DNA of 64,000 nt from Diadema setosum (taxonomy: Eukaryota > Echinodermata > Echinoidea > Diadematoida > Diadematidae), in contig NC_092694.1 in assembly GCF_964275005.1 (NCBI RefSeq), positions 29,350,132 to 29,414,131 on the forward strand, written 5' to 3'. The notes below the pieces were generated by a model, which was given only the letters and a program-made list of their open reading frames with translations, did not search any database and was not told where the DNA came from. Shown here piece after piece: positions 12,234 through 23,465 of this stretch (the first letter of the stretch is position 1; each line of letters starts with the position of its first letter). Both the position numbers and the translations under genes were made by a program.

Positions 12234-12612
12234 ATATAAGGTTAATATATCAAATGAAGGCGTGTTGTGTGTATGTATGTATTATATTGATGAAGAAACA
12301 AACTGGTAATGCCTTTTTGGCCCAAAAAGCACGAGTTTATTCCACTCAAAATTTTCGGCGTCCTATGCCTTCTTCACGAGTCTTGACAATGATACCGTCA
12401 ATGTTATATAATGTTCTTCATTTCTTCGTGGAGCCAATACGTGAAATCTCAACAAGTTTGTAAATAATCTTTACTGGACATCGAAAGAGCGCTTGGATGG
12501 TCTGACAGCTCCTCAAAATAATATGCATGGCAAAAAAAAAAAAATAAAATAAACATTTTTCAGTCAAAGGCTAAGGAAACTATAAAACAAGATCTAGAAT
12601 TGTCTTTGTGTG
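11883..12612 (+). repeat. dispersed repeat family X, copy 2, expanded
   Basis: Collinear with 834-1255. Between the AGGACAACAC block (~12117-12126) and the GACAGCTCCTC block (~12500) it carries about 350 bp of extra DNA, including TATA-rich sequence and a (GT)n run at 12197-12231. The extra DNA may be a nested insertion with microsatellite growth. Confidence 0.65.
12197..12231 (+). repeat. (GT)n microsatellite
   Basis: About 17 uninterrupted GT dinucleotides inside repeat family X copy 2. Confidence 0.95.
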
Positions 12613-13279
12613 GACATTGGTTTGGTTGGCTATGGTTGGGCAAACGCTGGAAATGGTCGGCATGGTCGCAGTCGATGAGCTAGCGCCAGCTAAACGTTGG
12701 GCCACAGTCTTAGTTTTGTGATTGATTGACTACCCCCCCCCCCCCAAAAAAAAAAAAAAAAGAAAAGAAAAGAAGACGACTTTCAGCCATGCATTTGTAC
12801 CTTTGAAATGTTAGAAGCGCAAGTTCAGTGATAAAAAGTGATGCACCCCCTCTTTCTGCTTCGCTCCCCCCCCCCTTCAAAAACTTCAAAACACTGTTAG
12901 TAAAAAGATGAACCACTCTTGAGGGCAATGTAAGAATGAATGAAAACAGTGAGATAAGTTTTAGCTATTCAAAATTTCCCATACCCATTGGACTGCATGC
13001 AGCGTGGGAATACACACGATATTATAAGTCTTCAATTATTGGTTAAGTCTCATAGCTTATTCTAAATAAATGACCACAGAGGACTTTCCGTCTCATACAT
13101 CATTCTCTGTAAATACCCCCCCCCCCCCCACCCGATCTTTTCGGCCCGCAACATTGGTCCGCTATTCGGTCCACGCCCGGGCCACGCCCAACTCGGATCT
13201 CGGATACCATAAACATTGAAAGAACTTTAACTACAATGTATGTACTCAAATAATCTGAGATTATTTCTGTTTTCGTTTT
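12613..13279. other. non-coding with homopolymers
   Basis: No gene. Contains a C13-A16 junction (12733-12761) and long C runs near 12866 and 13117-13129. Confidence 0.5.
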
Positions 13280-14355
13280 TTTTTATTTTTTTTTTGGGGG
13301 GGGGTGGTTGTCTTAATATTCTCCAACAGGATTTTGCCACCTTATATTACTGATTATGCCTGCCAATTTTGGTGACAAATTTGACCATGTGTTTTCAACA
13401 AAAAAAAAGAAGAAAATGTAGAAATTAGGCCCCAATTTGGTACCCCCCCCCCCCCCCGAAGAACATTTACGGAGATGAACAGACTTATTTATAAACTACA
13501 GTCAATACGCCGTATAGTAGGATTATTATACTGATTTATAAAGCTCATCACTTCTGGACCTAAAGAAGATTTGTAAAGATTCCTTAATTTGGGACTTTGT
13601 CTCCCACTTCCCCTCCTCCATCCTGCATTGGCCCTGGGAGCCCCATACTATAATGCCTTGTACCAATATGACTATTTGCAATATTAATATTCTATATAGC
13701 GATGACATCTGCCAAGTTTCGTGTTTGGTGAAGGTTGACCATTCGTTTTCTAAGAAGAAGAGGAAAATGTAGAATACTGCAGGCTCCGATAGGGCCCCAG
13801 GGGGCAACCCTGTATGGATCTGTCATGAGCAAACTTGAAACTATATATTAAAACGTATCATGGGGGTTCGCTCGCAGAGGTACACGCATGACACCAGTAT
13901 GAGACCCTTACCAGCAGCACCTCGCAGGCAACTCCAACGCAGGTACATCTCAGTACCTGTAAGTCGCTCATAACAGAAAACGGATCGGTTTCAAAGCTCT
14001 CACGCAATACACGCAAGTAGAAGGTAAGTAGTACATGTCTAGTAGGTCAATATAAGAAACAGGTGCGAAACTCGCAAACATTCTTGTCCGCCCGCTGAAA
14101 ATTCTCCTGCGTGCGGAAAATCCCTCCTCGCAACAAGCCCGGTTAGCTTGCCCGGAAAGGTGTGACACGGCCTTATGGATTCCTTTATTGGGGGTTTGCC
14201 CGGGTCCCCCTATTGGGGCCGCAGGGTGGGGGGGGGGGGGGGGGGCATGACGCCTACAAACTGAGATCTTATACCCCCTACACAGGGATGCTATCTGCCA
14301 AGTTTGGTGAAAAAAAAATTACTCATGAGGTTTCAAGAAGAAGATGAAATTAAAG
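13280..14355 (-). repeat. three reversed units of the 'TTGGCAGGTAGCATC' repeat
   Basis: Three degenerate units, centred near 13370, 13720 and 14310, each read ...GCCAAGTTTGGTGA... then ...TTTCAAGAAGAAGATGAAA. This is the reverse complement of the motif repeated four times in 57771-58740. Long C or G runs separate the units (13443-13457, 14227-14247). No coding capacity. Confidence 0.6.
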
Positions 14356-14497
14356 GTAAAAAGTTTCACACGGATGGGGCGTACCCACGATACGGACGAC
14401 TGATGTCCGACCATGAATGATCGCAATTGCACAGCCCACTAAATTTGTGGCTGGTGACTGAGCTACAGGTATATACAAAAGGAGAAAAATGTCGAAG

Positions 14498-15060
14498 AAC
14501 TCACCTCATTTGTTTGTTATCCACCGGTGCCGTATTATGGGTTATCCACTGGTGACGGAACAATTTTCATATTCCATATCATGAGATCCAAATTGGCAGG
14601 TTTGATATTCCGAAAGTAAACTCCCACGCAATATTGCTATTTGACTCCGTCACTGTAAGAAGTTCAATCAACTTTTTTTATCTTCAGTCCGTTTCTATAA
14701 ACCCACCCCCTCCTTCCTCTTTTTTCATTTTATATTTTCGAGACTCAAACCGGCAGATAGAGCATATAAAAGATGAAGACAAGGGCTATGTTTTAAGCTT
14801 ACACTCGAAGCTGCCCCCATAAACGCCCATCCCACGCATGCATGTGCCATTTGCTCAGGCAAAGAAACGTATGTGAGCAGTCATGCACATTAGTCAAGGC
14901 GCAACTTTCTCGAGTTTTGATGAGACGCGTGATAATAAGGGAGGGTGGATGTTTACCACATAACAGGAAATTCCGGTTTCCGCAGGGAAAACCAGTCCCA
15001 CAAAATCCGTTTTGCTTTCTGGTCGACGTTACAAGCTGCTGCCGTTGAGGGCATCGTTTT

Positions 15061-15092
<32 letters not shown>
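14498..15092 (+). repeat. duplicated ~0.6-kb unit, copy 1, with (AAC)n end
   Basis: Collinear with 16338-17170. Shared blocks are AACTCACCT, GAGATCCAAATTGGCA, CGAAAGTAAACTCCCAC, TTGCTATTTGACTCC, GAGACTCAAACCG, TATAAAAGAT, AACTTTCTCGAGTTT, CAGGGAAAACCA, GAGGGCATC and a terminal AAC run (15061-15090). It may be a tandem duplication or two insertions of one retroelement with an (AAC)n tail. A plus-strand TATAAAAG is conserved in both copies. Confidence 0.8.
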
Positions 15093-15093
<1 letters not shown>

Positions 15094-15426
15094 AACAGCA
15101 CAGTATTTAAAAAAAAAAAAAAGTTCTGTTGTCCTCTCTCTTTTTCTGCTTTCCCTTCTCTCACATAATAATTCTCCTGTATTATAGGCTAAACGCGATC
15201 ATTCTTGAACCATTCCTGCATTATGAAGAACTGCCTCAGTGTCGTTGGTGTGGAGAAAAAAAAAAGAATATTTGGATACTGCAATTGATTAATGTCACAT
15301 CTTCTTTTGTGCGTTCCTTTATAGTATTACGGAAGCTTACTGAAAGCCACATAGAGAAAATTATAAATAATTATTCCTGTCGCTCCTTCTCGATCTTTTC
15401 GAGACCGTGAATTTATAAGGCGCAAA

Positions 15427-15789
15427 GATGAAGATGATGATGAAGACGATGATGAAGATGAAGATGATGAAGATGATGAAGCTGAAGATGATGAAGATGA
15501 AGACGATGATGAAGATGAAGATGATGAAGATGATGAAGCTGAAGATGATGAAGATGAAGACGATGATGAAGATGAAGACGATGATGAAGATGAAGATGAA
15601 GACGAAGATGATGATGAAGACGATGATGAAGATGAAGATGATGATGAAGATGAAGATGAAGACGAAGATGATGATGAAGCTGAAGATGATGAAGATGAAG
15701 ATGATGAAGGTGGTGATGATGATGACGATGAAGATGAAGATGATGATGATGATGATGATGATGAAGATAGTGATGAAGATGAAGATGAT
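15427..15789 (+). repeat. GAT/GAA trinucleotide minisatellite
   Basis: About 360 bp of GATGAAGATGATGAAGAC-type repeats with nested higher-order units of roughly 60 bp. Frame 1 reads a Lys-Met polymer from ATG 15428. The frame one base earlier reads an Asp/Glu polymer, open from 15367 through the repeat, with no start codon. I treat it as a microsatellite, although the acidic frame resembles acidic tails of real nuclear proteins. Confidence 0.9.
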
Positions 15790-16337
15790 ATCTTCAGTTT
15801 GGCTCAGTTCAGTTTATTTCTGCATGCTTGTCCGCGTTCATTATTACAATGCATAACAAAATATCTGTTCTGGAATTAAGTATAGGGCGGGATCTCGTCT
15901 TGCAGACCTCTTGGAGTACGTTGCGGGAAGGCAAGAAAGCGAGATGAAACAATCTTTTCTTCTCGACAGAGAATTCGACTCTACGTCGAGATCTCGAATA
16001 TCACCTTCTCGACCACAAAATTATAGAGGTTGATCTGAGAAGATGGAATTCCATGACTAGCCCCTCACTTTCTCGAACCAAAGAGTTTAGGTCGAGAAGA
16101 AAAGATCACAATATATAGGCACATAACCGGCCTTGCCTTCTTTAAACCTTCTCAGAATGATCTGAGAAGTCGAGAAGACGCGATTCGGATCTCGCCTCCT
16201 CGAAATCGAAAAAAGTATTATGTATTTATGCAAAGGATATGGAAATATTATCTCGCCTTTTCGATGGCTCTTGCAACAAAATATAAATTTCTGTATACTT
16301 TGGTCCATATAGTCCATATATCCCCCCAAAATGTGTT
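15790..16337. other. non-coding, rich in TTCTCGA and GAGAAG motifs
   Basis: Between the trinucleotide array and duplicated unit 2, the words TCTCGA and CGAGA recur many times (15957-16260), often as CTTCTCGA on either strand. No exon seen. Confidence 0.5.
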
Positions 16338-17170
16338 AACTCACCTTCCAGTTTGTTGCCCTTAAGTGTTACATCCACTGCATGGGGATGCCACTATTTT
16401 CATATTTCCATTTCAAGAGATCCAAATTGGCACGACGCCTATGTAACATTCCGAAAGTAAACTCCCACACAATATAATTGCTATTTGACTCCTATAGTTC
16501 TTTATCTTGAACAGATCCTCTTACAGGTATGTTTGTATCAGACCCCCGTCCGGCCTCTTTCTCATTTCAAATCCTTGAGACTCAAACCGACAGTTAGTAT
16601 AAAAGATTTAAAGCATTCCGCCCCCACAAACGCCCACGTCTTGTCCGTCTGGGGGTGCTATTCGTTATTCCGAAGGTTCGTTATTCCGAAGGTTCGTTAA
16701 TCCGAAACATGCACACAAATTCCCTATACCTATTTAGTGGTTCGTTAATCCGAAAATGAAAAAGGGTTCGTTAATCCGAACATTTGTGGCGTTATTCCGA
16801 AGGTTCGTTATTCCGAAGACTATTGTTAATCCGAAAATGAAATTCGGAAAAACGAACCTTCGGAATAACGAATCTTCGGACTTAAGAGCCTTCGGAATAA
16901 CGAACCTTCAAAATAACGAGCTGTAACCCTGTCTGGTCCCCCAATCAGGGATGAGCAGTGCTCAATGAATGGCTTAACTTTCTCGAGTTTAGATGAGATA
17001 CGTGAAAGGGAGAGTGGCAGAGCAATCAAAAGTCGGTTTCCTCAGGGAAAACCATGCCCTATACTTTCTCTTTGTTTATCAACGTCCGCTCTCATGCTTT
17101 CGGGTAAACGTTATACCAGCCGCTACCGCTGAGGGCATCAATTTTATTCAGAACAACAACAACAATAACT
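16338..17170 (+). repeat. duplicated ~0.6-kb unit, copy 2, interrupted
   Basis: Same order of blocks as 14498-15092, ending in AACAACAACAAC (17154). It is split at about 16656-16928 by a palindromic TTCGTTATTCCGAA element absent from copy 1, so that element entered after duplication or was never in copy 1. Confidence 0.8.
16656..16928 (+). mobile_element. TTCGTTAWTCCGAA palindromic element, copy 1
   Basis: Built from the 14-base near-palindrome TTCGTTATTCCGAA and its variant TTCGTTAATCCGAA. The left two thirds point forward and the right third is the reverse complement (TTCGGAATAACGAA), so the element folds back. A unique core near 16712-16734 reads CAAATTCCCTATACCT, and the right edge is GCTGTAACCC. 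Related copies are 34538-34822 (inverted) and 39046-39635. No ORF. Confidence 0.8.
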
Positions 17171-17670
17171 TTGATTTATTCATTCAATTTTTTTTTCATC
17201 AACCATCTAGGCCCTATTTGTATTGTTTCAGTAGGGTAAAGTTTATGTAGGGCCTACCTATAGCTCTGTCAGTGGGTGAAAACACCAAAGGTCCTTAAAA
17301 GATTAGGGGGTATAGGCCTACCAAATGGCCCTGACCCCATAATGTAGGCCTACGATACATTATAAACGCGGCCGATGTGCAATTTATTGTTTCACTAGGG
17401 CAAGTATAGGGCCTATCCAAATATGGCCGATGCTTATTGAGATAAATAACATTTCAGCTTTAAAGACATTGCTTTCGTGTAGGCCTACAAGGCCCATTCA
17501 CTTGGTGAAATTATAGGCCTAAAACATAGTAGGCCTATCACAGAAATATGGGTCACTTCCGGGTTTCATCTAAGCCAAAAAGCAAACAAACAAACAAACA
17601 AAAACAAAAAGGCCTTCAGCGCAACTTCTGGTGGCACTTCCGGGTTTCGTCAGCTGACAAGCCAAAAAAA

Positions 17671-17701
<31 letters not shown>

Positions 17702-18412
17702 CTCAAACAAAAACAAAAACAAACACAAAACAAAAGAGGTCTTCAACGCGAAAACAAAGTCCTTACCCAGCTCAAAGGTTTCATGCTATTTTTTTTTCTC
17801 TCAGTGCTACTTCCGAGGTAAAAAAAAAAAAAAAAGAAGAAGAAGAAAAAAGTGGGCCAAAGTGGTATGTTTTCCTAGAGCTGTAGGTCCTACTGGTGCA
17901 ATAAAAAACAAGGGGGGGGTGGCAACCCTCCCCCCCCCCCCTCCGGTTCCGCCGGTCCTGTTTCATCGACGTTCTTCCAGGTGTAGCCTTCGTCCCAAAG
18001 AGGCCCGACTCTGCAATCATTCCTCCCCCCCCCCAAAAAAAAAAAGCGTAACTTAGTGTTGTTGGGTTTTGTTTTTTTGTTTGTTCTTTTTAAATAAGAC
18101 AACAACTTTTGAGTTTGCGATCGACAACTTTGTTTTTTGTCTTTTAATCTGGAATTCGTAACACATCAGGTAAACCTGTTGATAATTCTTATTGATGGCT
18201 CGAACTATAGTCTCCTTGTGCAATATGAATAAATCCACAATCCACCATTTGATTCATGATGAAAAGCATTATTTGCATAACAAACAAAAGATCATTGAAG
18301 ATCTCGATCAGCGCGAAACGATTTTTCTGTCAATGGGCACGTATGATGCACTAACAAGTCGGCATTTTAAAGCCTGTTATCAATGATCATTGTGTTTACG
18401 GGATTAAAGAAT

Positions 18413-18413
<1 letters not shown>
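17171..18413. other. non-coding; GGCCTA-rich DNA and a short tandem duplication
   Basis: 17200-17540 is rich in TAGGCCTA words. At 17548-17750 two adjacent degenerate units of ~90 bp start with CACTTCCGGGTTTC and end with GGYCTTCARCGC. C and A runs follow at 17927-17940 and 18025-18045. The 63-codon frame from ATG 18195 has no recognisable features. Confidence 0.45.

Positions 18414-18467
<54 letters not shown>
18414..18467 (+). repeat. (CA)n microsatellite
   Basis: About 26 AC dinucleotides. Confidence 0.95.
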
Positions 18468-18470
<3 letters not shown>

Positions 18471-20037
18471 AATAATGAGTGCGTGTGTTTTGTTTTTTAC
18501 TTCTTTCGCATTTCTACGGTACTCCACCATACTTTGAATTACCAATCCCGATTCCAACCTAGCGATACCGACGTAGTGTAACGTGATGATGATAAGGCCT
18601 ATTAATATTTATCATTCACAAAAAACAGAACCATCTTCCAAGCTAACAAGGGGCGTATCGTTAACTCGGTTTGTCCCTACGTCATCTATGAAAAGGACCC
18701 GAGTTATAATTACTCAACTCATTTGAACACTTGTGTTTTGTTGAGGTTCCATAAGAAGTAAACGATCTTAAATGCAACAAGTCTTAAGTGCTTCTTAAAA
18801 TGTTACAAAATCTTGCGATACGAAACCTACTCTGGATCAACATGGACTTGATTAGTAGGAAGTGAAACATTACCACTCTCTAGATCAGGCGTGAAATTCA
18901 TGATTTTTTTTTTTTTCTTCGCACCGTCAGTCTCGAATGAACTCCACCGTGCCATCCATTTGAGATTAAATCTCGCATTATAACTCCACAAAACTCAATG
19001 AAACTATCCTTTCTTTTTCCACTAAATGTCCAGTCCTTGGCAGAATGCAGGGGTATGCAGAAGAAACCAGAAGTAAGCCTACCATGCACACTGCCTTTGC
19101 GTTTTGACGAAATCCATCTGAACTATAAAGTATTCAAAGACGCCTACATTTTCTCGATGGAGAATGCGGCATGAAAATAAGGCAAAAGTTTATTGACATG
19201 AAAAACTCGAATCAAATTCACGTGCTTTTCTGTTTATTGTGTGAAAAAGAGTCGTTCGTACGATTCAACGGGATACAATCATCGAATAAAAACAAAGGGG
19301 AGAGAGGAAGAAAAAAAACTATGACAGTGTACATGTATTTACTAATGGGTTTGTTCATTAGTTGTACAGTGAACTCTCATTATAGATTGCTGTTGTTGTT
19401 GAAATATCCAAATAACAAAGTAATTTTCTTGACCATGGGCTTGGAATGAATATTTTAACGTATTTTATTGTTTCTACAACCAAAAGATTTTGATATGGCA
19501 AAGAAATGCCATTGGACATATGGTGTTTATTCATAGTGAGGGTCCACTGTATTGCTTTATATGGCATGTATAAACATGTACAACATTTTTGTTGAATTTT
19601 TACGTAGTACTGTATTATTGGTACTTCACATTTCATTTCAATACTATTTGCCACTCCTACATGTATGTACAAGGACATTGTACTAATATGGGTCTTGTTC
19701 ATTTATTAGTTACAGTAAGTAGGGTGGATACATGTACTTATATACAAGTTGTAAGTATAGTAAGTATACGCAATGTAGGGTGGATACATGTACATGTAAG
19801 TATTCAATTTCTCCTGGCAGAAAGCCCCCAGGTTTTTATTCATTGCCTTTTTTACCTTTAATGTGTTTGTTCATTGAAGTTTTTGCAAATATCTTCTGTT
19901 ATTGTGTGTGTGTATGTGTACCTATGAACCTTTTTAATGCAAGCGTTTTTATACTGTCTACCTTTCTTGCAGCATTGTGCTGTTTTCAAGAGCCTACATG
20001 CAGATTGTCATGTTTAGATTTTGAAATAACATGAAAA
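18468..20037. other. non-coding; probable LINE B 5' region at its end
   Basis: No gene recognised. The 5' untranslated region of the LINE starting at 20038 must lie in the last part of this stretch, but its boundary cannot be seen. No ORF1 (gag-like) frame is present upstream of the LINE ORF. Confidence 0.4.
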
Positions 20038-23031
20038 ATGTTGCCCAATGACTTTGAACTGGGTGTTGACCTTGACGATGACTTAAATTCCACAGTAAGG
20101 GAATGTAATTATGTAAGTTGTGATGACTTTCAGGAAAAGCTTGCATGCAGCGAACCACATGAGAATTTTACTATGCTTCATATAAATGCTAGGAGCCTTG
20201 TTAAAAATCATGATAATTTGCAAGTGTTGCTTGAGTGTTTACACCATGACTTTTCTTTCATTGGTGTCTCTGAAACTTGGTTTAAGACATCAACTGATGC
20301 TAATTTATTCAAGTTGCAAGGTTACTCCCTAATCAACATCTGTAGACCTGATAGCATTGGTGGTGGTGTTGCCTTATATATTAAAGACTCCATCGATTAT
20401 AAGCTACGGTGTGATTTGTCTGGTAGTAAACCTGGTTATGAGTCAATTTTTATTGAAGTTGATGATAAGGAAAAGCATATTGTAGTTGGGTGTATTTATA
20501 GAGCTCCAAGAAGTGATATTGAATCATTTTGTGATAATATTGAAGAGCATATGCAAACGTTATCTAGGGAGAACAAGTTTGTTTATGTTATGGGTGACTT
20601 CAATATCAATCTGCTAAATTCTGATTATGATGATAGTGTGAAGGGGTTCTTTGATCTTATGTATTCACATAATATGTTCCCTCTCATCACTAAACCTACT
20701 CGCATTACTGACACCTCTGCTACCCTGATTGATAATTTTTTCACAAATTGTATTCAAAATAATGTTGAGAGTGGTCTTATATTTTCAGACCTATCTGATC
20801 ATTTGCCTATTTATTGTATAGACAAAGGAAAAGTAAGCATATCAAATGGTGAAAGAAGTATAAAAACTAAGCACGCAGTCAATGCTGAGAACATATCTAT
20901 TTTCAAACAGAAGCTTTTAGAAGTTGACTGGCATGACCTATATAGCTTAACTAGTGCAAATGATTCATACGATTATTTTATTAATGTATTTGGTGATGTG
21001 TATGACAAATGCTTTCCTGTTGTTGAATCATGTGCCAAGAAGGGATGTAAGAAACCCTGGATCACACATAGTTTGCTTAGGTCCATTAGGAAGAAGCATA
21101 AGCTCTATAAATTATTCATTAAACATCCAACCTGGATAAATAAGAAGAATTATGTTGATTACAAGAATGAATTGACAAATGTTGTGCGCTTTTCAAAGCA
21201 AAAATATTTTAGAAATCTATTCCATGATATAAAAGGGGATATCAAAAAAACATGGTTCCATATTAACAAATTGATCGGAAAGGGGAAATGTCACAACCTT
21301 CCCTCAGAAATGTATAATGGTGATATTTCATTAAGTACAAATACGCAAAAGGCTGAACATTTCAATCAGTATTTTGCAGGAATTGCTGCTAAGATAAGTG
21401 AAAAGATCCCAAGTACATCCAATACTTTTCAGGATTATTTGAAACCTACAAAAAACAGCAAATCTTTATTTTTGAAGCCCACTACTGCATCTGAAATAAT
21501 AATGCTAGCTTTATCACTGAAATCCTCTAAGTCATCAGGTTCTGATAATATAGCTCCTAGGGTTGTCAAAGAGTGTATCCATAGCATTGCTGTCCCATTG
21601 TGTGACATATTTAATAAATCTCTGTCGCAAGGGATAGTTCCAGACAAGATGAAAATTGCCAAAGTAGTTCCTGTGTATAAGAAAAGTGATAACAGAAACA
21701 TTGAAAACTACAGACCCATTGCCTTGCTGCCTGTATTTTCTAAATTGTTAGAAAAGATTGTATGCTCAAGAGTAAATAATTATTTAGCTGTAGAAGGCAT
21801 TTTGATCCCCGAGCAATTTGGTTTTCGCAAATATTCTTCTACCAGTATGGGTGTATTGCATTTAACTAACATTATTGCTCATGCACTTGATGAAGGGAAA
21901 TTTTGTCTAGGCATTTTCTTAGATTTGTCCAAGGCGTTTGACACCATTGACCACCACATTCTTATCTGCAAACTTAAATCTTATGGTATTCGTGGAGTTC
22001 CTTTAGACTGGTTCAAAAGCTATCTGCAAAACCGAATGCAGTTTGTGGTTGTCAATGGGACCAAATCGCTTTCCACCCACATTGATTGTGGAGTGCCTCA
22101 AGGCTCAGTGTTAGGCCCACTATTATTTCTTATCTATATGATCAATGATATCATCAGTGCTACATCATTGTTTACTTACTCACTGTTTGCTGATGATACA
22201 AGTCTTCTGTCCTCCCACAAGGATGCGTACAGTTTAATATCTTCAGCAAATGAAGAACTTAACAAACTTTATCGTTGGTTTTGTTGTAATAAATTGTCAC
22301 TTAATCTTCAGAAGACACAATGTGTTATTTTCAGAACAAGGAATAAGAGGATACCTGTAAACACCCCTTCTCTCATTATTGGTGGACATCAGGTAGCTAC
22401 AAGCGAAAATGTATTATTCCTTGGTATTACTATCAATGAATTTCTGTCATGGAAGCAACACATACTAAATGTATGTTCCAAAGCTTCTCGGGGTGTTGGT
22501 GTGATGCATAAGCTAAAATTTATTGTTCCTAAAAGTGTCTTGACTACACTGTATAATAGCATCATAATGCCTCACTTGATGTATTGTAATGTTGCCTGGG
22601 GTAATACTTATAACAGCCATCTTCATAAATTGTTTATTGTACAAAAGAGAGCTATCAGGCTAATAACAAGCTCACACTTTACTAGGCCAAGTGCCCCCCA
22701 GTTCTTACAGCTGTGTTGTTTACCTCTAAACGAGTTAGTGTGTTTTAACTCATTGGCATTCATGTACAAGCTTCACAATATGTCCAGTTCTCCCTCCTTA
22801 TTTCTAGATTTGTTCGTCAAAAACTCAGTTGTTCATTCCCATAATACACGACAGAAAAACCTTCTGCATCTACCTCGTGTAGCTACCAGTATTGCCCTAA
22901 ATTCTTTTTATGTGTCTTGCATAAAAGAATGGAACATGTTGCCCTCAGATGTTAAAGATAGTACCACTTTTTCCAGATTTAAAGTGTTGGCTCGGAAGTA
23001 TTTGCTTCATCGATATTCTCAGTCTCATTGA
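20038..23031 (+). CDS. intact LINE endonuclease-reverse transcriptase ORF
   Basis: A 997-residue uninterrupted ORF from ATG 20038. Residues ~44-260 form an apurinic-type endonuclease with its expected catalytic or structural residues in place: Asn50 (HINARS), Glu79 (SETW), Asp187/Asn189 (MGDFN) and Asp254-His255 (LSDHLP). Reverse transcriptase begins near residue 538 (KMKIAKVVPVYKK, NYRPIALLPVFSK). It contains LDLSKAFDTIDH, GVPQGSVLGPLLF and the catalytic FADD at 717-720. The C-terminal portion has the usual HNTRQ...EWNMLPSDV pattern. In this group the protein nicks the target and copies the element RNA in the nucleus. Motif style points to the CR1/L2/Crack group (inference). No stop, frameshift or missing catalytic residue is visible, so this copy may be recently inserted and competent for its enzymatic part; no ORF1 was found. 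Confidence 0.95.
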   Translation: MLPNDFELGVDLDDDLNSTVRECNYVSCDDFQEKLACSEPHENFTMLHINARSLVKNHDNLQVLLECLHHDFSFIGVSETWFKTSTDANLFKLQGYSLINICRPDSIGGGVALYIKDSIDYKLRCDLSGSKPGYESIFIEVDDKEKHIVVGCIYRAPRSDIESFCDNIEEHMQTLSRENKFVYVMGDFNINLLNSDYDDSVKGFFDLMYSHNMFPLITKPTRITDTSATLIDNFFTNCIQNNVESGLIFSDLSDHLPIYCIDKGKVSISNGERSIKTKHAVNAENISIFKQKLLEVDWHDLYSLTSANDSYDYFINVFGDVYDKCFPVVESCAKKGCKKPWITHSLLRSIRKKHKLYKLFIKHPTWINKKNYVDYKNELTNVVRFSKQKYFRNLFHDIKGDIKKTWFHINKLIGKGKCHNLPSEMYNGDISLSTNTQKAEHFNQYFAGIAAKISEKIPSTSNTFQDYLKPTKNSKSLFLKPTTASEIIMLALSLKSSKSSGSDNIAPRVVKECIHSIAVPLCDIFNKSLSQGIVPDKMKIAKVVPVYKKSDNRNIENYRPIALLPVFSKLLEKIVCSRVNNYLAVEGILIPEQFGFRKYSSTSMGVLHLTNIIAHALDEGKFCLGIFLDLSKAFDTIDHHILICKLKSYGIRGVPLDWFKSYLQNRMQFVVVNGTKSLSTHIDCGVPQGSVLGPLLFLIYMINDIISATSLFTYSLFADDTSLLSSHKDAYSLISSANEELNKLYRWFCCNKLSLNLQKTQCVIFRTRNKRIPVNTPSLIIGGHQVATSENVLFLGITINEFLSWKQHILNVCSKASRGVGVMHKLKFIVPKSVLTTLYNSIIMPHLMYCNVAWGNTYNSHLHKLFIVQKRAIRLITSSHFTRPSAPQFLQLCCLPLNELVCFNSLAFMYKLHNMSSSPSLFLDLFVKNSVVHSHNTRQKNLLHLPRVATSIALNSFYVSCIKEWNMLPSDVKDSTTFSRFKVLARKYLLHRYSQSH

Positions 23032-23135
23032 TGCTGCTCCTTTTAAATTCTACATACATGACTTCATCTCATCGCTTTCCATTTGAGTAACATAGTCTAA
23101 TGCCAATTATGTTTTGCTTTAAAATTCCATAGGTA

Positions 23136-23166
<31 letters not shown>

Positions 23167-23465
23167 AGGGATTGAGGAATTCCACTAGAATTATTCTATG
23201 GCTTTAATGTTTGTATATAGTAGTGAGTTGTTATATTACATGTCTTAACTTGCCTTTCCAGGGGTTCTTATTATACAAGCTTGCTTTTCTAAGACCCCTC
23301 CACTTTACATCTATATGCATCTACATGCATTGTCAATTTCATTCAATTCTGCAAATTGTTTTAATCACATATTCAACAATGTATTCCTTGTTACATATTA
23401 TTGTTCTTATGTAATTTTTGTATTGTGGAAACTTTTAATAAACTTGAAATTTGAAACTTGAAACA
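20038..23465 (+). mobile_element. LINE B, near-complete CR1/L2-like retrotransposon
   Basis: The ORF is followed by a ~430-bp 3' untranslated region with a (GT)n run (23137-23164), AATAAA at 23437-23442 and a terminal CTTGAAATTTGAAACTTGAAAC. That short direct repeat is typical of the 3' ends of this LINE group. The 5' boundary lies upstream of 20038 and was not located. Its 3' end sits ~570 bp before the TATA box of the H1 gene, in the same orientation. Confidence 0.88.

Noticed and set aside
12044..12463. 139-codon frame
   Set aside because: Runs through repeat family X and a (GT)n microsatellite (Cys-Val polymer).
15428..15856. 142-codon Lys-Met-rich frame
   Set aside because: It is the GAT/GAA microsatellite read in another frame, not protein-like.
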